Positions 7,946-16,023 of a stretch of DNA of 22,688 nucleotides are shown here, one piece after another. Position 1 is the first letter of the stretch; the number at the start of each line of letters is the position of its first letter. Below the pieces are notes generated by a model. The model did not search any database, had not been told where the DNA came from, and worked only from the letters and a program-made list of their open reading frames with translations. Source of the DNA: PALSA-1296 sp038322815. Lineage in GTDB: Bacteria > Bacteroidota > Ignavibacteria > Palsa-1295. The position numbers and the translations under genes are program-made. The stretch lies in assembly GCA_038322815.1 (NCBI GenBank), contig JBBQGG010000050.1, positions 1 through 22,688 on the forward strand. Reading direction: 5' to 3'.

Positions 7946-10681
7946 ATGACCCTCAATCGCATCATCAACTTTTTTTTTATCGTAAGTTGTCTTTTAGTAA
8001 CACAAAAGGCTCTCAGTCAGGGATTTGACCCTTATTCCCGCGTGTCTGATCCTCGGGGCATCTGTCGGTTGGATGGACCGGATACAATGACTGTCCATTG
8101 CATCAACGGTGTAGGCTACACACCAGATCGCGATACCGATTCCTATTTTATTTGTGGCAAAATGAATGGAGCAGGGATTCTCACACACTTATGGATGGAA
8201 TATTATAATGCTATCGATTCGCTCCTTAAAGTACGCTTATGGGTTGACGATTCACTCATTATATCCTGTGGAATAGATTCCTTTTATAAACAAATGCACG
8301 GAGCGATCCGTCCTCCATTTGACTCTCTTGCCTCTGGTGGTTTTAATTGTGATGTTCAGATACCGTATAAACGAAATTTTAAAGTAACATTTCTATACGA
8401 CTATAATTACTGTTGTCTGTTTTGGGGTGTCGAATATCGTAATCTCGTCGATAGTTCGCTTATCGAGTCATTTCGTATCCATCCAAGCAATACGTCGTTG
8501 GCTCAACAGACAAAAGCGGAAGAGACATATCATAATCACGGCTCTCCATGGAAAGATGCCAATGTAAAGTCTGCAGTTTTTTCCGAAAAGATCTTGCCCG
8601 GTCAAAAAATAACGATAGCTGATTTATCCGGTCCGGCAATGATTCAAACAATTCGATTTCTCACGCGCATTCCTGATAGCGCTGCTCTCAAGAAATTACA
8701 GTTCAAAATATTTTGGGATCATTCGGTTTTTCCAAGTACTGATGTGCCACTCGCAGATTTCTTTGGCTGGGGAGCAGGACCCCGGGACGTTCAGTCGTTT
8801 CAAGTGCGGGCAGCGAAGGACGGCACACTGACCTCATACTTACCAATGCCTTTCTTGAAAAATGCACGTTTCGTGTTAGAAAACACCTCTGCAGATCCAG
8901 TTTCGATAGACGGTGAAGTTGATTATAAAGAAGAACCGGTTGATAGAATAAAAGAAGGATATTTTTATTCCTATTTTAGCGAATCTGCTCCTGTCAAATG
9001 GAATATTTACCATCCGGTTGCGAATATTCTCGGACGTGGAAAATATATTGGCGTGATGATCGCTTTGCCGGATAACCCCGCCCCCTCTTTTTTGGAAGGA
9101 GATCCGATTTTCCAGATCGATTCAGATTGGTGGAATAATATCCGTTACACCGGACTTGAAGATTATTTAGATGGGGGTTGGTTTTTTGTCGATGGACCCT
9201 TTTCACTTCCATTTGCAGGATGCCCTATTAAGTTTACTAGCGCATATCGCTTCCATTATCTTGATGCATATGATTTCCGCAAATCTTTCCATTTTGATAT
9301 TGAGCATGGGGTTAGGAATGATTTTCAAACAACGTATCGCACTGTAGCGTATTTTTATAGGAAGTGGACGCCGTTCTGGGTTGATCGTGATTCAGTTCAT
9401 CGAGGCGATACCTGGTCATTTGGAGGATCCGGATATGGTCCGGGTGAAGTCATTAATGCTCAACTTGGTACGAAACCAATTTTTTCTATCACAGCTGATG
9501 CAGTCGGGGAATTTAAATATGACTATGTTCTCCCAATGGATGCACATTTCGGAATATCTGTTCTCCGAATAAACGGAGTCGAACGCCCGGAACCTGTTTT
9601 CATTCTTGATAAGCCGTCAGTCCGATATTTGAACGATTCGCTTCCTCCAATTTTTCGTTACAAGGATTCAATTGCTTTATTTGGAACCGGGTTCAAGCAG
9701 GGTGAGAAAGTTTCATTTTTTTTCGATACAACCGAAGCTATATATGTTTCCAAGCAACGAATTGCAGATGCCCAAAATCAGTTTCATATTGCCGTCAAAA
9801 TGCCATGGATACCCGAAGGCAAATATAAGATCAAAGCAGTCGGCGATCAGGGAACACTTGCTATAGCGGATACAGCACTCATTGCATCGCGTGTCCTTAA
9901 TTACGAATGCGAAAATATTCAGGCTTCTTTAGCTGAAGGGTATACCGAGGCATCGTATCTTGGATATTTTGATTATACCCATTGGAGCAATCAGTATTCA
10001 TTTCTTTTTATTCCCACAGGTTCAGGAAAGAAAGTGATATTGCCATTTACTGTTCCTGTATCCGATACCTTCCAGATTTCCTTGTGGAATACACTGGGAT
10101 CTCGTTACGGAAATTATGAGATCTCACTTGACGGTGAAAAAATACTTTCTTTTTTCCCGTTCATAGATACAGTATATAACCGTCCTTTCCGTTCAAAAGA
10201 ACTTAATGGAGGTGTCCATTATCTTTCTAAAGGTCCTCACTCTATTACATACCTTTGTATAGGTAAAGAGCCTAAGGGTCTGGATTATCTTTTGAATGCT
10301 GATAACTTTATTCTGACACCGGTAACAGCATTTCATCCTATACCACCGGATACCGATCTCTCTGCGACTCCTGAGAGATCATTGAAGAGCGGAATTTCGA
10401 CATTCACAATATCTCCAAACCCTTTATCCGGCAAAATTCTTACCTTCCATCTGAATCTTGATTCTACTTTTAGACTTGGATCGGATATACTTACCATTGA
10501 ACTCTATGATATTTTAGGGCGGAAAGTGGCAACGGTGCTTGATGGTACTCTCGGCGTTGGAAAGTTAGAGGTAACCAAAGATTGTTCCGCACTGCCATCA
10601 GGGAAATATATTTGCAGGATTCTAAAAGCTAGTTCTTCAGGAGTGACAACCCAGAGCGTGACGTTTATCATCGCTCGTTAA
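7946..10681 (+). CDS. T9SS-exported DUF2961 (GH172-like) multidomain protein
   Basis: A 911-residue secreted protein. The signal peptide covers about 1-25 (cleavage after ALSQ). The DUF2961 region spans roughly 55-475 and includes ADFFGWGAGP (270-279), YTGLEDYLDGGW (401-412), LPFAGCPIKFTSAYRFH (421-437) and FDIEHG (450-455). DUF2961 is now glycoside hydrolase family 172, which includes difructose-anhydride-forming and D-arabinan-active enzymes; the acidic residues in the LEDY and IEHG segments are the conserved ones. Two Ig-like repeats with a GSGYGPGE / GTGFKQGE signature follow at about 490-555 and 575-648. A jelly-roll, CBM6/35-like domain (about 650-792) ends LLNADNFILTP. The last 85 residues (ISPNPLSGK ... 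IIAR) are a T9SS type A sorting domain. It is likely attached to or released from the cell surface and acts on a furanose-containing glycan; the substrate is inference. Confidence 0.85.
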   Translation: MTLNRIINFFFIVSCLLVTQKALSQGFDPYSRVSDPRGICRLDGPDTMTVHCINGVGYTPDRDTDSYFICGKMNGAGILTHLWMEYYNAIDSLLKVRLWVDDSLIISCGIDSFYKQMHGAIRPPFDSLASGGFNCDVQIPYKRNFKVTFLYDYNYCCLFWGVEYRNLVDSSLIESFRIHPSNTSLAQQTKAEETYHNHGSPWKDANVKSAVFSEKILPGQKITIADLSGPAMIQTIRFLTRIPDSAALKKLQFKIFWDHSVFPSTDVPLADFFGWGAGPRDVQSFQVRAAKDGTLTSYLPMPFLKNARFVLENTSADPVSIDGEVDYKEEPVDRIKEGYFYSYFSESAPVKWNIYHPVANILGRGKYIGVMIALPDNPAPSFLEGDPIFQIDSDWWNNIRYTGLEDYLDGGWFFVDGPFSLPFAGCPIKFTSAYRFHYLDAYDFRKSFHFDIEHGVRNDFQTTYRTVAYFYRKWTPFWVDRDSVHRGDTWSFGGSGYGPGEVINAQLGTKPIFSITADAVGEFKYDYVLPMDAHFGISVLRINGVERPEPVFILDKPSVRYLNDSLPPIFRYKDSIALFGTGFKQGEKVSFFFDTTEAIYVSKQRIADAQNQFHIAVKMPWIPEGKYKIKAVGDQGTLAIADTALIASRVLNYECENIQASLAEGYTEASYLGYFDYTHWSNQYSFLFIPTGSGKKVILPFTVPVSDTFQISLWNTLGSRYGNYEISLDGEKILSFFPFIDTVYNRPFRSKELNGGVHYLSKGPHSITYLCIGKEPKGLDYLLNADNFILTPVTAFHPIPPDTDLSATPERSLKSGISTFTISPNPLSGKILTFHLNLDSTFRLGSDILTIELYDILGRKVATVLDGTLGVGKLEVTKDCSALPSGKYICRILKASSSGVTTQSVTFIIAR

Positions 10682-11159
10682 ATATTTTTTATAGGATTTG
10701 TTTTTGGAAAATTTATAGAAATTTTTTTATTTAAAGAACGGCTTCTTTAATCATTTCAACAACTTGAGTTAGAATAAAAAAGCACTGTTGATAACTTTTT
10801 AGCATGTTCAAAAGATAGTGGAAAAGTAACAGCACTAACCTCTTGCATTTTAGCTTCTAATGTGCGATATTTGTAAAGCTTTTCTCGTCATTATTGATAA
10901 AGTAGTGCGTCAGAGTTGTCGTTCATAGAAATACTGATCATTTCCGAGGCTTTTTAGGGGAGAGTGAGACTCACCAAAAAATTTGCATTCAGAGCCGTAT
11001 CATAGTTGCCCCGAGCCGGAAAATGTCTTATCTTTTGTGAACGTGTAAACGTGTGGTAGTAAGCGCTTTTCTGTTGATAGCCCCCTCCCGATTACTTGCG
11101 CCCAAAACATACGTGTTTCTAATTATTTCATCATCATTTTTGTTACATACTTTACGCGT
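10682..11159. other. Intergenic region upstream of nrdJ (478 bp)
   Basis: No convincing gene is present. An 8-bp perfect hairpin TTAAAGAA-CGGC-TTCTTTAA lies at 10731-10750 but has no proper U-run, so it is at best a weak terminator for the DUF2961 gene. A TTG at 11006-11008 stands 20 nt before TATCTTTTG at 11029-11037, which resembles a Bacteroidetes promoter with one extra base. That would leave an nrdJ leader of about 115 nt. I searched for the conserved boxes of a B12 riboswitch and did not find them. A short minus-strand frame at 10769-10926 with two stops is too weak to call. Confidence 0.5.
11105..11118. promoter_or_regulatory. Palindromic site in nrdJ leader
   Basis: AAACA-TACG-TGTTT is a 14-bp near-palindrome with perfect 5-bp arms, 41 nt before the nrdJ ATG. 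Two direct copies of AACGTGT lie upstream at 11040-11055. It could be a repressor site or RNA structure; it does not match the NrdR box as I know it. Confidence 0.25.
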
Positions 11160-14100
11160 ATGAAAGTTATCCGTCGCTTCACCAAAAAGGGCGTTAGCCC
11201 CTTCGATCAGTTCGAGTACACACTCCGTGCGAGCGTACTCCGCAATCCTGATGGCAAACCTATTTTCGAAATGCATGATATCGAAGTGCCGAGCAAGTGG
11301 TCTCAGGTCGCTACCGATATTCTTGCGCAAAAATATTTCCGAAAAGCAGGAGTTCCGCAGCGCGATGGCAACGGCAATTTGCTCATCGGTGAGGACGGCA
11401 AGCCGGTTCTCGGAGCGGAGCGTTCGATCAAAGATGTTGCGCATCGCTTAGCAGGATGCTGGCGCTCATGGGGCGAGGATCACGGGTACTTCGATACGAA
11501 GAACGATGCCGTGGCGTATTACGACGAAATGGTCTTTATGATCATGAAGCAGATGGGCGCGCCGAATTCGCCGCAATGGTTCAATACCGGACTTGCATGG
11601 GCGTATGACATCAAAGGTCATGCGCAAGGACATTGGTATGTCGATCCGGTATCCGGAGAAATGATGCAATCCACCGATGCCTATACGCATCCGCAGCCTC
11701 ATGCCTGTTTTATTCAATCGGTCAGCGACGATCTTGTAAACGAAGGTGGAATTTTTGATCTCATCACACGCGAAGCAAGAATTTTCAAATATGGATCGGG
11801 CACAGGCTCGAACTTCAGCGCATTGCGCGGAGCAGGCGAAAAACTTTCCGGCGGCGGAGCGTCGTCGGGGCTCATGAGCTTCTTAAAAATTAATGACACT
11901 GCCGCCGCTGCAGTGAAATCCGGCGGCACAACGCGACGCGCTGCGAAGATGGTCGTTCTGAATATCGATCATCCGGATATCGAGCATTTCATCGCATGGA
12001 AGGCGAACGAAGAACAGAAAGTTGCCGCACTTGTAGCAGGTTCGAAGATCTGCGATCTGTTTTTAAATGTGATCATGAAAGTTGCCGGTGATGGCGGCGT
12101 TGATCGTCACGAAAATCACGATCTTGATATTGCCATCAAGAAAGCATTAGCTCGCGGAGTGCCGATGAATTATATCGTCCGCGTTCTGCAGATGGTGAAG
12201 ATGGGCTACGATCATATTGATTTCAAAACGTTCGATACGCATTACGAAGGCGAAGCATATCAGACCGTTGCCGGACAAAATTCCAACAACACCGTTCGCG
12301 TCACGAATGAATTTATGAATTCCGTTCTTGAAGATAAAGAATGGGACCTGACCTGGAGAACATCGAAGAAAGTTGCTAAGCGCGTCAAGGCTCGTCACCT
12401 TTGGAATCAGATAAATCTTTCTGCATGGGCATCTGCTGATCCCGGTTTGCAATACGATACGACGATCAATGAATGGCATACTTGCCCCGAAGACGGACGC
12501 ATCAATGCTAGCAATCCATGCTCGGAATATATGTTCTTAGATGATACAGCCTGCAATCTTGCTTCGATCAATCTTGCACATTTCTTGGATGAAGAAACAG
12601 GCGAGTTTGATATTGATGGGTATCGCCATGCTGCTCGTCTGTGGACGATCACACTGGAAATTTCTGTGCTCATGGCACAATTTCCGTCGCGTGATATTGC
12701 GCAGAAGTCGTATGATTTCCGCACGCTTGGTCTTGGCTATGCCAATATCGGTACGCTCTTGATGGTGCTTGGCATTCCGTATGATTCGCCGAAAGCACTT
12801 GCGATAACGGGCGCGCTGACAGCCATCATGTGTGGTGAATCGTATGCAACAAGCGCTGAAATGGCGCGCGATCTAAAACCTTTCCCGCGTTATGCCGCAA
12901 ATAGCGAGCACATGCTTCGTGTCATACGCAATCATAAACTTGCTGCTTATGATGCAGAGCCCGAGCGTTATGAAGGACTCACTATTAAACCTCTCGGAAT
13001 AAATCCTGAGAATTGCCCGCCTGATCTATTAAAAGCTGCGCGCGAATGTTGGGATAAAGCGTATGAACTCGGCGAACGTCATGGGTATCGCAACGCTCAG
13101 GTCACTGTTATCGCGCCGACAGGGACGATCGGTCTTGTGATGGATTGCGATACAACAGGTATCGAACCGGATTTCGCAATTGTGAAATTCAAAAAACTTG
13201 CCGGCGGGGGATATTTTAAAATTGTCAATCAATCCGTGCATAAAGCGCTGACGCGTCTTGGGTATTCCGATAAAGCGATCGATGAGATCGAAAAATTCAG
13301 CAAGGGCTACGGCACACTTGTCGGATGTCCGGGCATCAATCGTTCAAGCCTGAAAATGAAAGGCTTCACCGATGAGAAGATAGACGAAGTTGAAAAGCAA
13401 TGTGATAATGTTTTCGATCTGCGCTTTGCTTTTAATAAGTGGACGCTTGGCGAAGACTTCTTGAAGAAGCTCGGATTTTCGGATGCGGAAATGTCATCTC
13501 CGGAATTCGATATGCTGATCTCGCTTGGTTTTACCCGCGATGAAATTGCAAAAGCAAATGATTACATCTGCGGCACGATGACGATCGAAGGCGCTCCGGG
13601 CTTGAAGCCTGAGCATCTGCCGATCTTCGATTGCGCAAATAAATGCGGCAAGTACGGCGAACGCTTTATCGCTTCGAGTGCGCATATCCGCATGATGGCA
13701 GCGGCGCAACCATTTATTTCCGGCGCAATTTCCAAGACGATCAATATGCCGAACGAGGCAACCGTTGATAATATCAACGATGCCTATATGGAATCATGGC
13801 GCCTGATGCTGAAAGCAAATGCGCTCTATCGCGATGGTTCGAAACTTTCGCAGCCGCTGAATTCCATCAATGAAGAAGGCGATCTGGCAGAGCAAGTTCT
13901 TTTTAACGACGCTGAAGATGAAACCAAAGATACGCTCGATGCAGCGCAGATCCATCAGCTTGTCAGCGCACAGGCTGAGGAGATCGGCACATGGCAGCCG
14001 CAGCGTCATAAACTTCCGGCAAAGCGCCGCGGATGGCTGCGCGAAGCGACCGTCGGCGGACATAAGATCTATCTGCGCACCGGCGAATACGAGGACGGAT

Positions 14101-14669
14101 CGGTCGGAGAGATATTTATCGATATGTATAAAGAAGGCGCAAGCTTCAAAGGACTCATGAATTGCTTCAGCGTGCTGGCATCAAAGGCGCTGCAATATGG
14201 TGTGCCGCTTGAAGAGCTTGTCGATACCTTTACATTTACTCGCTTCGAACCTGCGGGTTCGGTGCAAGGTCATGAAGCCATTAAGAATGCCACATCAATA
14301 TTGGATTACGTCTTCCGCGCACTTGGATATGAATATCTTGGCAGACAAGATTTCGTCCACGTCAAAGCCGTTGATGAACCCAAACATCCCGAGCATCAAT
14401 CTCCCGCTACGCCTGCACCTGAAATGGAGCAGCCCAGCGAAGATGCCGTAGTCGAAATGCTCAAGACAAACAACGCCGATAGAGAAGGCGAACCCGTTAT
14501 GGAAATGAGCCATGCCACAACTGCCGAAACGCGAAAGGTAAAATACCGCGAAGCCAAAACCAAGGGCTACACCGGCGAGCAATGCCCAGCCTGCGGCTCC
14601 ATGCGCGTAAAGCGCAACGGTGCCTGCACCGTCTGCGAGGATTGCGGGACTACGAGCGGATGCTCGTGA
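11160..14669 (+). CDS. nrdJ: Vitamin B12-dependent (class II) ribonucleotide reductase
   Basis: Reduces ribonucleotides to deoxyribonucleotides using adenosylcobalamin to make the thiyl radical; it works with or without oxygen and needs no small subunit. The 1169 residues match the long NrdJ class. The N-terminus (MKVIRRFTKKGVSPFD) is typical, which supports the ATG at 11160 despite no Shine-Dalgarno. C183 (HACF) and C465 (TACNLASINL) fit the redox cysteine pair, and NPCSE holds radical C454 with E456. The APTGTIGLVMDCDTTGIEPD segment is near 652-671. A TSCPD-type domain covers about 952-1064, then a low-complexity linker and a zinc ribbon (1139-1169) with six cysteines at 1142, 1145, 1156, 1159, 1162 and 1168, thought to take part in re-reduction. 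GC is visibly higher than in the neighbours. The last bases of the gene recur at 15920-16004. Confidence 0.97.
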   Translation: MKVIRRFTKKGVSPFDQFEYTLRASVLRNPDGKPIFEMHDIEVPSKWSQVATDILAQKYFRKAGVPQRDGNGNLLIGEDGKPVLGAERSIKDVAHRLAGCWRSWGEDHGYFDTKNDAVAYYDEMVFMIMKQMGAPNSPQWFNTGLAWAYDIKGHAQGHWYVDPVSGEMMQSTDAYTHPQPHACFIQSVSDDLVNEGGIFDLITREARIFKYGSGTGSNFSALRGAGEKLSGGGASSGLMSFLKINDTAAAAVKSGGTTRRAAKMVVLNIDHPDIEHFIAWKANEEQKVAALVAGSKICDLFLNVIMKVAGDGGVDRHENHDLDIAIKKALARGVPMNYIVRVLQMVKMGYDHIDFKTFDTHYEGEAYQTVAGQNSNNTVRVTNEFMNSVLEDKEWDLTWRTSKKVAKRVKARHLWNQINLSAWASADPGLQYDTTINEWHTCPEDGRINASNPCSEYMFLDDTACNLASINLAHFLDEETGEFDIDGYRHAARLWTITLEISVLMAQFPSRDIAQKSYDFRTLGLGYANIGTLLMVLGIPYDSPKALAITGALTAIMCGESYATSAEMARDLKPFPRYAANSEHMLRVIRNHKLAAYDAEPERYEGLTIKPLGINPENCPPDLLKAARECWDKAYELGERHGYRNAQVTVIAPTGTIGLVMDCDTTGIEPDFAIVKFKKLAGGGYFKIVNQSVHKALTRLGYSDKAIDEIEKFSKGYGTLVGCPGINRSSLKMKGFTDEKIDEVEKQCDNVFDLRFAFNKWTLGEDFLKKLGFSDAEMSSPEFDMLISLGFTRDEIAKANDYICGTMTIEGAPGLKPEHLPIFDCANKCGKYGERFIASSAHIRMMAAAQPFISGAISKTINMPNEATVDNINDAYMESWRLMLKANALYRDGSKLSQPLNSINEEGDLAEQVLFNDAEDETKDTLDAAQIHQLVSAQAEEIGTWQPQRHKLPAKRRGWLREATVGGHKIYLRTGEYEDGSVGEIFIDMYKEGASFKGLMNCFSVLASKALQYGVPLEELVDTFTFTRFEPAGSVQGHEAIKNATSILDYVFRALGYEYLGRQDFVHVKAVDEPKHPEHQSPATPAPEMEQPSEDAVVEMLKTNNADREGEPVMEMSHATTAETRKVKYREAKTKGYTGEQCPACGSMRVKRNGACTVCEDCGTTSGCS

Positions 14670-14673
14670 GGAA
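14580..14673 (+). repeat. nrdJ 3'-end repeat, copy 1 (intact, in nrdJ)
   Basis: This stretch from CAATGCCC through the nrdJ stop and GTGAGGAA is repeated at 15920-16004. By hand alignment 74 of 85 aligned bases match, with one 9-nt gap in the second copy. The first 45 bases differ at only two positions. Homology stops abruptly just upstream of CAATGCCC. Confidence 0.85.
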
Positions 14674-14678
14674 AATAT

Positions 14679-14978
14679 ATGAAAGAACCGGATTATATTC
14701 TTGCACATAAACATTGCACTAATAACCGCGGAGAATTATTGGAGAGTGAGGAATGCGGTTGTTTTTACTGTCTTAGAATATATAAGCCGAATGAGATTAA
14801 TGAATGGATAGATGGCGGGAAAACCGCAATATATGCTTATTGTCCCGTGGACTCGGTAATTGGATCTAAATCTGGTTATCCTCTCACGAAAGAGTTTTTG
14901 CAGGAAATGTATGACCACTGGTTTGGCATAACATACACGGTAGACGAGGTGAGAGAAATGGAAAGATTGGATGGCTAA
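14679..14978 (+). CDS. Small Cys-rich conserved hypothetical protein
   Basis: A 99-residue soluble protein with C13, then C26, C28 and C31 (CGCFYC), and C55, followed by the segment DSVIGSKSGYPLT (57-69) and KEFLQEMYDHWF (71-82). From memory this matches a widespread family annotated only as cytoplasmic protein, in which the region at C55 usually reads CPYC; here it is YAYC, so one likely zinc ligand is missing. That comparison is recollection, not a search. The ATG at 14679 has a GAGGA ribosome site 8 nt upstream that overlaps the nrdJ stop region. Its own stop overlaps the next start by 8 nt, so the small genes after nrdJ form one tightly packed unit. Function unknown; a zinc-binding role is possible. 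Confidence 0.7.
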   Translation: MKEPDYILAHKHCTNNRGELLESEECGCFYCLRIYKPNEINEWIDGGKTAIYAYCPVDSVIGSKSGYPLTKEFLQEMYDHWFGITYTVDEVREMERLDG

Positions 14979-15510
14979 AAGAAAACGGCGGCTTGATTTC
15001 GAGATAGACAAGCTGACAAGTTCTATCGAGAATACCTTAACCGGTGAGGTATTCGAGACCGACATTCTCAGATTGCATTCCTCAGATCGTGCGCTGATTA
15101 AGAAAGGCTGACAGTTCGATTGGAGTCTTGAACTTGATGATCTCGATGCTGAAGTGTATGCGCTCGTGACGCACGAAAACCCTGAGATTTTTCAAGGGTT
15201 AGTTAGTGTATCAGATGGTGGCGATCATATATTCATGAATCTCATCGAAAGCAGAAGAATAAATATCGGCGGAAAGAAGCTTTACGCTGGTGTTGCCGGT
15301 AATCTTGTTGCTTTCGCATGCAAGGTGGCCTTTCAGAAAGGATATAACGGCAATGTGGCTTTTGAGGCGAAAACTCAGCTCATTGAGCACTATAAAGAAA
15401 CTCTCGGAGCTAAACGATTTTCCTACTCACGGATGTTAATAAATAGACCAGCAGCTTATAAGTTAGTTACACAATATTTTAAGGATTTCGACAATGCCGA
15501 TAAATTTTAA
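14971..15510 (+). pseudogene. Conserved hypothetical protein interrupted by in-frame TGA
   Basis: Reading from the ATG at 14971 gives MAKRKRRLDFEIDKL and on to residue 46, then TGA at 15109-15111. The same frame stays open for another 132 codons to the TAA at 15508-15510. Without the stop the product would be 179 residues. From memory relatives of this family start the same way and carry tryptophan (GW-FDW) at the stop position, so a single TGG to TGA change explains the break. The rest looks conserved, for example GGKKLYAGVAGNLVAFACKVAFQKGY. Restart at the GTG at 15154 is possible but has no ribosome site. The gene overlaps the preceding one by 8 nt and the next by 17 nt, so the operon layout is preserved. 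It could be a recent pseudogene, a read-through gene (UGA-C context) or a sequence error. Function unknown. Confidence 0.7.
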
Positions 15511-15697
15511 AAAGCTCAACAAGATGGATATTGCGATTAAGAGCACACCAATGACTCCGGAAGAAAGGGCTATTCTTAGTAAAATTATAGCTGAATCTCG
15601 AGAAAAAGATGCAAAGCTCATAGCGCGAATCGAAGCAAAGATGAAGAAAAAGAAAATCACTGCAAAGCCGAAAAGCAGGAAAGGAATTAGGACTTGA
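15494..15697 (+). CDS. Small basic hypothetical protein
   Basis: A 67-residue, lysine-rich protein with a predicted helical middle (TPMTPEERAILSKIIAESREK) and a basic tail (KMKKKKITAKPKSRK). It starts 17 nt inside the end of the previous frame with an AGGAT ribosome site about 8 nt upstream, so it is probably translationally coupled. An internal ATG at 15524 is a possible alternative start. Its last 18 bases recur near the end of the next gene (15899-15916); in the next frame they would encode KELGLD followed by a stop, the C-terminal signature of many short antitoxins. No recognised domain; size, charge and context would fit a DNA- or partner-binding antitoxin-like protein, but that is a guess. 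Confidence 0.55.
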   Translation: MPINFKKLNKMDIAIKSTPMTPEERAILSKIIAESREKDAKLIARIEAKMKKKKITAKPKSRKGIRT

Positions 15698-15698
15698 T
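15681..15698 (+). repeat. 18-bp direct repeat, copy 1
   Basis: AAGGAATTAGGACTTGAT here and AAGGAGTTAGGACTTGAT at 15899-15916 match at 17 of 18 bases. The two copies are read in different frames by the two overlapping gene models. Confidence 0.6.
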
Positions 15699-15724
15699 TA
15701 AGACAGGAAGGATACTAGCCCAAT

Positions 15725-16000
15725 ATGTTACAACAATTTGAACACATAAGCAAGAACGGTCACGACTACGTCCTCGTGCCGGAAGAAAATTTTCGCGAGA
15801 TTCAAGCAAAGATAGAAGATGCTGAAGACCTTCAACTTCTTCGCGCAGCAAGAGCAGAAAATGCCGGAAAGCCTATGCTTACTCACGAAGAAATGATGAA
15901 GGAGTTAGGACTTGATAACCAATGCCCTGCCTGCGGCTCCAAGCGCGTAAAGCGCAACGGTGCCTTCGAAGACTGTAGTACCACGAACGGATGTTCGTGA
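15725..16000 (+). CDS. Antitoxin-like N-terminus fused to a remnant NrdJ zinc ribbon
   Basis: A 91-residue frame made of two parts. Residues 1-64 (HISKNGHDYVLVPEENFREI, then EDAEDLQLLRAARAENAGKP and MLTHEEMMKELGLD) resemble the short antitoxins and prevent-host-death-like proteins that end in ELGL. Residues 66-91 (QCPACGSKRVKRNGAFEDC and on) are the NrdJ C-terminal ribbon with a three-residue deletion. Four cysteines remain (67, 70, 84, 90); the partners of NrdJ C1156 and C1159 are gone, so the normal zinc site is unlikely. The ATG at 15725 follows AGGAAGGA by about 12 nt. No matching toxin of the RelE type is adjacent. It may be a real fusion protein or simply an antitoxin frame running into the displaced nrdJ tail. 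The terminator at 16024-16056 follows. Confidence 0.65.
   Translation: MLQQFEHISKNGHDYVLVPEENFREIQAKIEDAEDLQLLRAARAENAGKPMLTHEEMMKELGLDNQCPACGSKRVKRNGAFEDCSTTNGCS
15899..15916 (+). repeat. 18-bp direct repeat, copy 2
   Basis: Second copy of the repeat at 15681-15698, here read as KELGLD. It ends 3 nt before the start of the nrdJ-tail homology. Confidence 0.6.
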
Positions 16001-16004
16001 GGAA
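15920..16004 (+). repeat. nrdJ 3'-end repeat, copy 2 (diverged)
   Basis: Second copy of 14580-14673, 1340 bp downstream. Differences are mostly third-position (P, E, D, T and two C codons stay the same) with four amino-acid changes and an in-frame 9-nt gap. That pattern suggests both copies spent time under protein-coding selection. The copy includes the stop codon and GTGAGGAA beyond it. Confidence 0.85.
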
Positions 16005-16023
16005 CCCGATAATTGATTAGAGA

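Noticed and set aside
10769..10926. Minus-strand frame starting MNDNSDALLYQ and continuing past two stops to a 40-codon stretch
   Set aside because: Two consecutive stops, AT-rich context and no recognisable family; could be a gene remnant but not supportable.
10682..11159. Cobalamin riboswitch expected before a B12-dependent enzyme
   Set aside because: The conserved B12-box and core sequence blocks were not found on either strand.
12147..14714. Long antisense frames within nrdJ, up to 139 codons
   Set aside because: Higher GC and strong codon bias of nrdJ open the opposite strand; no start signals or recognisable domains.
15109..15111. Genome-wide reading of UGA as tryptophan
   Set aside because: nrdJ, rmlB, the antitoxin-like fusion and the zeta partner end in TGA at sensible family lengths, so TGA is a normal stop here.
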